Below are positions 60,483 to 64,000 of a stretch of 64,000 nt of DNA, piece after piece. The translations under genes were made by a program, and so were the position numbers. The stretch comes from Bacillota bacterium (GTDB taxonomy: Bacteria; Bacillota; Clostridia; Acetivibrionales; DSM-1351). The stretch covers positions 11,562 to 75,561 of the forward strand of contig JAEXOY010000019.1 in NCBI GenBank assembly GCA_023439045.1, written 5' to 3'. Every line of letters begins with the position of its first letter. The first letter of the stretch is position 1. Under the pieces are notes generated by a model, which did not search any database, was not told where the DNA came from, and worked only from the letters and a program-made list of their open reading frames with translations.

Positions 60483-60941
60483 ATGAAAAAGCAGGTACAG
60501 CAAGCTATTTTTGAGTTGGCAGCTCCCATAGTTGATAGCTTAAATTATGAGTTGGTTGATGTTGAGTTTGTCAAGGAGGGTGCTAACTGGTACTTAAGAA
60601 TTTATATTGATAAAGATGGCGGTATAACCATTGATGACTGTCAGACAGTAAGTGAACGTATTAGTGACATACTTGATAAGCAGGACCCTATACAACAAAG
60701 CTATTATCTTGAGGTTTCTTCTCCAGGTCTTGATAGACCCCTCAAGACAGAGAGGGATTTTGTTAAATATAAGGGAGAAGAGGTTGAGGTTAAGCTTTTT
60801 CAGCCTATTGACGGGCAGAAGCTGTTTGAGGGTGAACTCATAGGTCTTATAGAAAATAACATTGTTATAAAATCAAACGGTAAAGAGTTATCCTTTGAAA
60901 AAGAAAAGGTAGCGATAGTAAGAAGGGTTATTAGATTTTAA
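60483..60941 (+). CDS. rimP: Ribosome maturation factor RimP
   Basis: The ATG at 60483 follows AAAGGAATG and gives MKKQVQQAIFELAAPIVDSLNYELVDVEFVKEG; an upstream in-frame start lacks a ribosome binding site. The 152-residue product has LRIYIDKDGGITIDDCQTVSERISDILD and YYLEVSSPGLDRPLKTERDF, the RimP signatures. It assists 30S subunit assembly. It is first in the conserved rimP-nusA-rnpM-ylxQ-infB operon. Confidence 0.96.
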   Translation: MKKQVQQAIFELAAPIVDSLNYELVDVEFVKEGANWYLRIYIDKDGGITIDDCQTVSERISDILDKQDPIQQSYYLEVSSPGLDRPLKTERDFVKYKGEEVEVKLFQPIDGQKLFEGELIGLIENNIVIKSNGKELSFEKEKVAIVRRVIRF

Positions 60942-60966
60942 TAATTTATTATAGGAGGGTGACAAA

Positions 60967-62091
60967 ATGAGTGCTGAATTAATTTTAGCTCTTGAGCAAC
61001 TTGAAAAGGAAAAGGGTATTGATAAGGAAATTATTATAGAGGCTATAGAATCAGCTTTGATTTCTGCATATAAAAAGAATTTTGGTTCAAATATGAACGT
61101 TAAGGTAAATATTGATAGAATCACAGGTGATGTGAAAGTATTTGCGCTCAAGAAGGTTGTTGAAGACCCTGATTATGATAACATGGAAATTTCTCTCGAA
61201 GAAGCAAAGAAGGTTGATGCTGTATTAAATATAGATGACTATGCTGAAGTTGAAATTACACCTAGATCTTTTGGCAGAATAGCTGCTCAAACCGCTAAGC
61301 AGGTAGTTGTTCAGAAGCTTAGAGAAGCTGAAAGAGGAATTATCTACGATGAATTTTACAACAAGGAAAGCGATATTGTAACAGGTATTGTTCAAAGAAC
61401 TGAGAAAAGAAACGTTGTTGTAGACTTAGGTAAGACTGAAGCTATACTTGCTCCAACAGAGCAGACTCCAGGTGAGGAGTATAGATTTAATGACAGAATT
61501 AAGTCATATGTTATAGAAGTTAAGAAAACTACTAAAGGTCCTCAAATTATTCTTTCTAGAACCCATCCTGGTTTGGTAAAGAGACTATTTGAGCTTGAAG
61601 TACCAGAAATTCATGACGGAACTGTTGAGATAAAGAGTATCTCACGTGAACCAGGTTCACGTACCAAGATAGCAGTATATTCAAAGGATGAAAATGTAGA
61701 TCCGGTTGGTGCATGCGTCGGACAAAAGGGTACTCGTGTTCAAGCAATTGTAGATGAATTGCGCGGAGAAAAGATAGATATTATTAAGTGGAGTAGCGAT
61801 GCTAGGGATTATATATCTAGTAGCCTTAGTCCTGCAAAGGTTTTAAGGGTTGATGTAAATGAGGACGAGAAAACTGCCAAGGTAGTTGTGCCGGATTACC
61901 AGTTATCACTTGCTATAGGCAAGGAGGGACAAAATGCTCGTCTTGCAGCTAAGCTTACTGGTTGGAAGATTGACATAAAGAGTGAATCACAGCTTAGGGC
62001 TTCAATAGAAAAGCAGCTGTTTGATGACAATTATGTTTCAGATTATAGCTACAATGAAGATGATGATGAAGACACTCTACTAGATGACTAA
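60967..62091 (+). CDS. nusA: Transcription termination/antitermination factor NusA
   Basis: The 374-residue protein has an N-terminal RNAP-binding domain (IIIEAIESALISAYKKNFG), S1 domain (DIVTGIVQRTEKRNVVVDLGKTEAIL), and KH1 and KH2 domains (GACVGQKGTRVQAIVDELRGEKIDIIKW, SLAIGKEGQNARLAAKLTGWKIDI). It has a short acidic C terminus and lacks the extra acidic repeats of E. coli NusA, normal for Firmicutes. It controls pausing and termination at hairpins. AGGAGG lies before the ATG. Confidence 0.97.
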   Translation: MSAELILALEQLEKEKGIDKEIIIEAIESALISAYKKNFGSNMNVKVNIDRITGDVKVFALKKVVEDPDYDNMEISLEEAKKVDAVLNIDDYAEVEITPRSFGRIAAQTAKQVVVQKLREAERGIIYDEFYNKESDIVTGIVQRTEKRNVVVDLGKTEAILAPTEQTPGEEYRFNDRIKSYVIEVKKTTKGPQIILSRTHPGLVKRLFELEVPEIHDGTVEIKSISREPGSRTKIAVYSKDENVDPVGACVGQKGTRVQAIVDELRGEKIDIIKWSSDARDYISSSLSPAKVLRVDVNEDEKTAKVVVPDYQLSLAIGKEGQNARLAAKLTGWKIDIKSESQLRASIEKQLFDDNYVSDYSYNEDDDEDTLLDD

Positions 62092-62144
62092 TATTTTTGT
62101 TACATTTTTGGGAAGAATATGTCTTTATTGGAAGGTGTGAATTA

Positions 62145-62417
62145 ATGAAGCAAAAAAAAATACCTCTACGCATGTGTCTTGGATGCAAGGAAATGAAGCC
62201 CAAAAAAGAGCTAATTAGAGTAGTTAGAAACAATGAAGGTGAGATTAGTATTGATACTGTTGGCAAAAAGCCTGGAAGAGGCGCATATATATGCAAATCC
62301 TCAGATTGTCTTGAGCAGGCTATAAAAGCCAAGAGACTTGATAAAGCCTTTGAGACCAGTATCAGTAGTGATATATATGACAATCTAAGGAAGCAATTGG
62401 AGGAGAGTAATGGATAA
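62145..62417 (+). CDS. rnpM: YlxR family protein (RnpM, RNase P modulator)
   Basis: The ATG at 62145 follows GGAAGGTG. The 90-residue product has the YlxR signature MKQKKIPLRMCLGCKEMKPKKELIRVVR and GRGAYICKSSDCLEQAIKAKRLDKAF, with RGAY-C-s...C. YlxR proteins bind RNA; the Bacillus homologue is reported to modulate RNase P. It overlaps ylxQ by 8 bp, indicating translational coupling. Confidence 0.92.
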   Translation: MKQKKIPLRMCLGCKEMKPKKELIRVVRNNEGEISIDTVGKKPGRGAYICKSSDCLEQAIKAKRLDKAFETSISSDIYDNLRKQLEESNG

Positions 62418-62739
62418 AGTTTATTCCTTGCTTGGACTTTCAAAAAAGGCTGGGAAACTTGTATCAGGAGATGAGACCTGTGAAAGGGCTATTAAGTCGG
62501 GAAAGGCTGTCTTGGTAATTGTATCAAAAGACGCATCCGAAAATACGAGGGACAAATTTGAAAGCATGTGCAAGTACAGAGAAGTTTGCTTCAGACAATA
62601 TGGTGTGAAGCAGAACCTTGGAAGATGTATTGGTAAAGACATCCGTTCTGTGGTTGCAATAATATCTGATGATTTCAAGAATGGCCTTCTTAAACTTATA
62701 GATCAACAAAATCAATCCGGGGGTGAAGGTATTGGATAA
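62410..62739 (+). CDS. ylxQ: L7Ae-family RNA-binding protein YlxQ
   Basis: The 109-residue protein has the L7Ae/L30e fold: LLGLSKKAGKLVSGDETCERAIKSGKAVLVIVSKDASENTRDKFESMCKYREV. Members bind K-turn RNA; the role of YlxQ in ribosome or RNase P function is unsettled. It lies between rnpM and infB in the usual order and overlaps both neighbours (8 bp each). Confidence 0.92.
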   Translation: MDKVYSLLGLSKKAGKLVSGDETCERAIKSGKAVLVIVSKDASENTRDKFESMCKYREVCFRQYGVKQNLGRCIGKDIRSVVAIISDDFKNGLLKLIDQQNQSGGEGIG

Positions 62740-64000
62740 AGACAATAATAAGACAAGAATCTACGAGCTTGCCAAGGAACTTAATACAACTAGTAAGCGT
62801 TTGATGGAAAAGCTCGCTGAAATAAATGTTAATGTAAAAAACCATATGAGCCTTTTAGAGCCAAATGAGTTAGCGGCTCTTTACAAGCACATTGGTATTA
62901 TTAAGCATGATGAAAAAAGTGATAAGAAACCAGAAGAAAAAAAGTCTCATGAAGAGGTACACCATTCTTCTGCTGATAAAAAGAAGGATCCTAAAAAGGA
63001 TATAAAGAGTGCTCCAAGGATTATTAGAACACGAGAGATTAATTTAGACCAAGTGCAAGATACTCAACAGAACATTAATGCGAATAATAAGTCAAAGTTT
63101 GAGGGTAAGAATGATTACAAGTCTAATTACAAAAATGATTATGTAAAAAGTAGTACTTCAAATACTTCCGGACTAAGACCTGGATTTGTAAGAGATGAAA
63201 AGCTTGACTTAAGACATAATAAACCTGCCTTACCAAATGAGAAGCCTCTTGAAATGAGCAGCTCAAGCACAAAGCAAGGAGTGTCTCAGACCCTTATGAA
63301 TGACGTTAATAAAACGGGGTCAAATATAAATAATACAAAAGCACTGAATGTGGAACAAAATTTCGTAGCAGATAATAAAATACAAAAACAAAGTCAAATA
63401 TCAGAGGTATCAATGCAGGAAAATAATCAAGAAAAAGTCAATACAAATGAAGTAACAAAGCAACCGGAGGCTATGACAGCAAAAGTGACTGAACAGCAAT
63501 CATCAGAGAATGGTAAGGCCACACAAGTTAGGACAACTGCTCCTGCTGAGGACAATGCTGATACTCAGAGTGCTCCAACTAATGTTAAAGGTGGTGCAGA
63601 AAAAGCTCCTTCTCAAGCAAATTATCAAGGAGACAGGCCACAGAGACCATATGGAGACAGACCGCAGGGGGATAGACCACAGAGACCATATGGAGACAGA
63701 CCTCAGGGCGATAGACAGCAGAGACCATATGGAGATAGACCACAGGGCGATAGACAGCAGAGGCCATATGGAGACAGACCACAGGGAGACAGACCACAGG
63801 GGGATAGACCCCAAAGGCCATACGGAGATAGACCATATGGAGACAGACCACAGGGCGATAGACAACAAAGACCGTATGGAGATAGACCACAGGGTGATAG
63901 ACCTCAAAGACCATATGGTGAGATACCTCAGGGTGAAAGACCACAGAGGCCATATGGAGACAGACCTCAAGGTGACAGACCACAGAGACCATATGGGGAC
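62732..64000 (+). CDS. infB: Translation initiation factor IF-2, N-terminal part (runs off the right edge)
   Basis: The TTG at 62732 overlaps the end of ylxQ and follows GGGGGTGAAGG. The product starts LDKDNNKTRIYELAKELNTTSKRL, with the IF2 N-terminal domain up to about residue 55. A long low-complexity linker rich in Lys, Ser, Asn and Gln follows. From about 63630 it becomes a run of PYGDRPQGDRPQR-type repeats that continues past the window. The G domain (GHVDHGKT) would lie outside. IF-2 is the GTPase that positions initiator tRNA on the 30S subunit. Confidence 0.93.
   Translation, partial: MDKDNNKTRIYELAKELNTTSKRLMEKLAEINVNVKNHMSLLEPNELAALYKHIGIIKHDEKSDKKPEEKKSHEEVHHSSADKKKDPKKDIKSAPRIIRTREINLDQVQDTQQNINANNKSKFEGKNDYKSNYKNDYVKSSTSNTSGLRPGFVRDEKLDLRHNKPALPNEKPLEMSSSSTKQGVSQTLMNDVNKTGSNINNTKALNVEQNFVADNKIQKQSQISEVSMQENNQEKVNTNEVTKQPEAMTAKVTEQQSSENGKATQVRTTAPAEDNADTQSAPTNVKGGAEKAPSQANYQGDRPQRPYGDRPQGDRPQRPYGDRPQGDRQQRPYGDRPQGDRQQRPYGDRPQGDRPQGDRPQRPYGDRPYGDRPQGDRQQRPYGDRPQGDRPQRPYGEIPQGERPQRPYGDRPQGDRPQRPYGD
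63630..64000 (+). repeat. In-frame repeat array in infB (PYGDRPQGDRPQR units)
   Basis: The DNA repeats units resembling AGACCATATGGAGACAGACC with CACAGGGCGATAGA spacers at least ten times to the window's end. It encodes alternating RPYGDRPQ and GDRPQ/GDRQQ modules. Synonymous differences between copies show that the protein repeat, not only the DNA, is kept. Long reading frames on the minus strand here are by-products. Confidence 0.9.

Noticed and set aside
63503..63992. Two long minus-strand reading frames at the right edge
   Set aside because: They are antisense by-products of the infB repeat array; composition is low-complexity and no ribosome binding site is present.

Overview
The window is an AT-rich chromosome segment of a spore-forming, fermentative Firmicute of the Clostridia. 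Evidence: sporulation genes (sigK, cotJABC), the complete [FeFe]-hydrogenase maturation set hydE/hydF/hydG, a PolC-type polymerase, and a plant-polysaccharide (arabinan/arabinoxylan) locus. It would suit a Ruminiclostridium-like plant-fibre degrader, but the genus is an inference.

The dominant feature is that two sporulation genes are each split by a DNA element of about 16 kb carrying a large serine recombinase. (1) cotJC, third gene of the minus-strand cotJABC spore-coat operon, is broken. Its 5' part lies at 17434-17596 and its next part at 1024-1284. Both junctions carry the 8-bp direct repeat ATACCCTT (1277-1284 and 17427-17434), and joining them restores the reading frame. The 16,150-bp insert is a defence island: an AAA ATPase with a C-terminal HEPN RNase motif, a serine recombinase with a small HTH protein, a DUF262 protein, a frameshifted tyrosine recombinase, a candidate structured RNA, a three-gene Lamassu-like operon, and a further PD-(D/E)XK nuclease-like protein. 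cotJC seems to be broken a second time near 1040. (2) sigK (mother-cell sigma-K) is split into 20890-21232 and 37551-37923 by a 16,323-bp skin-type element. A SpoIVCA-like recombinase and a 64-aa candidate directionality factor sit just before the 3' half. Recombination at the shared AAATG (21228-21232 / 37551-37555) restores sigK in frame.

The skin cargo is unusual because it is metabolic: a LacI regulator, sugar ABC transporter, GH51 and GH43 arabinofuranosidases, hydF-hydG-hydE, a NagZ-like lipoprotein and an Lrp/AsnC regulator. Excision in the mother cell would remove the hydrogenase maturation genes from that chromosome.

Layout: 1-1040 is the edge of another mobile region (partial kinase, tRNA-Arg 3' fragment, orphan HEARO-like RNA). 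1277-17434 is the cotJC element. 17599-21232 holds cotJB, cotJA, a lipoprotein, a prepilin peptidase, an HD protein and the sigK 5' half. 21228-37555 is the skin element. 37551-46854 holds the sigK 3' half, copA, a CBS-domain pyrophosphatase, clpB with CtsR boxes, and a CZB chemoreceptor. 47074-64000 is a conserved housekeeping run: rpsB-tsf-pyrH-frr-uppS-cdsA-dxr-rseP-ispG-polC-rimP-nusA-rnpM-ylxQ-infB. The infB gene runs off the right edge inside a long repeat region.

Several intergenic gaps (19.3, 24.1, 30.5, 33.2 and 52.0 kb) contain short tandem repeats, each with its own unit. All functional statements come from motif recognition by eye; no database search was run.
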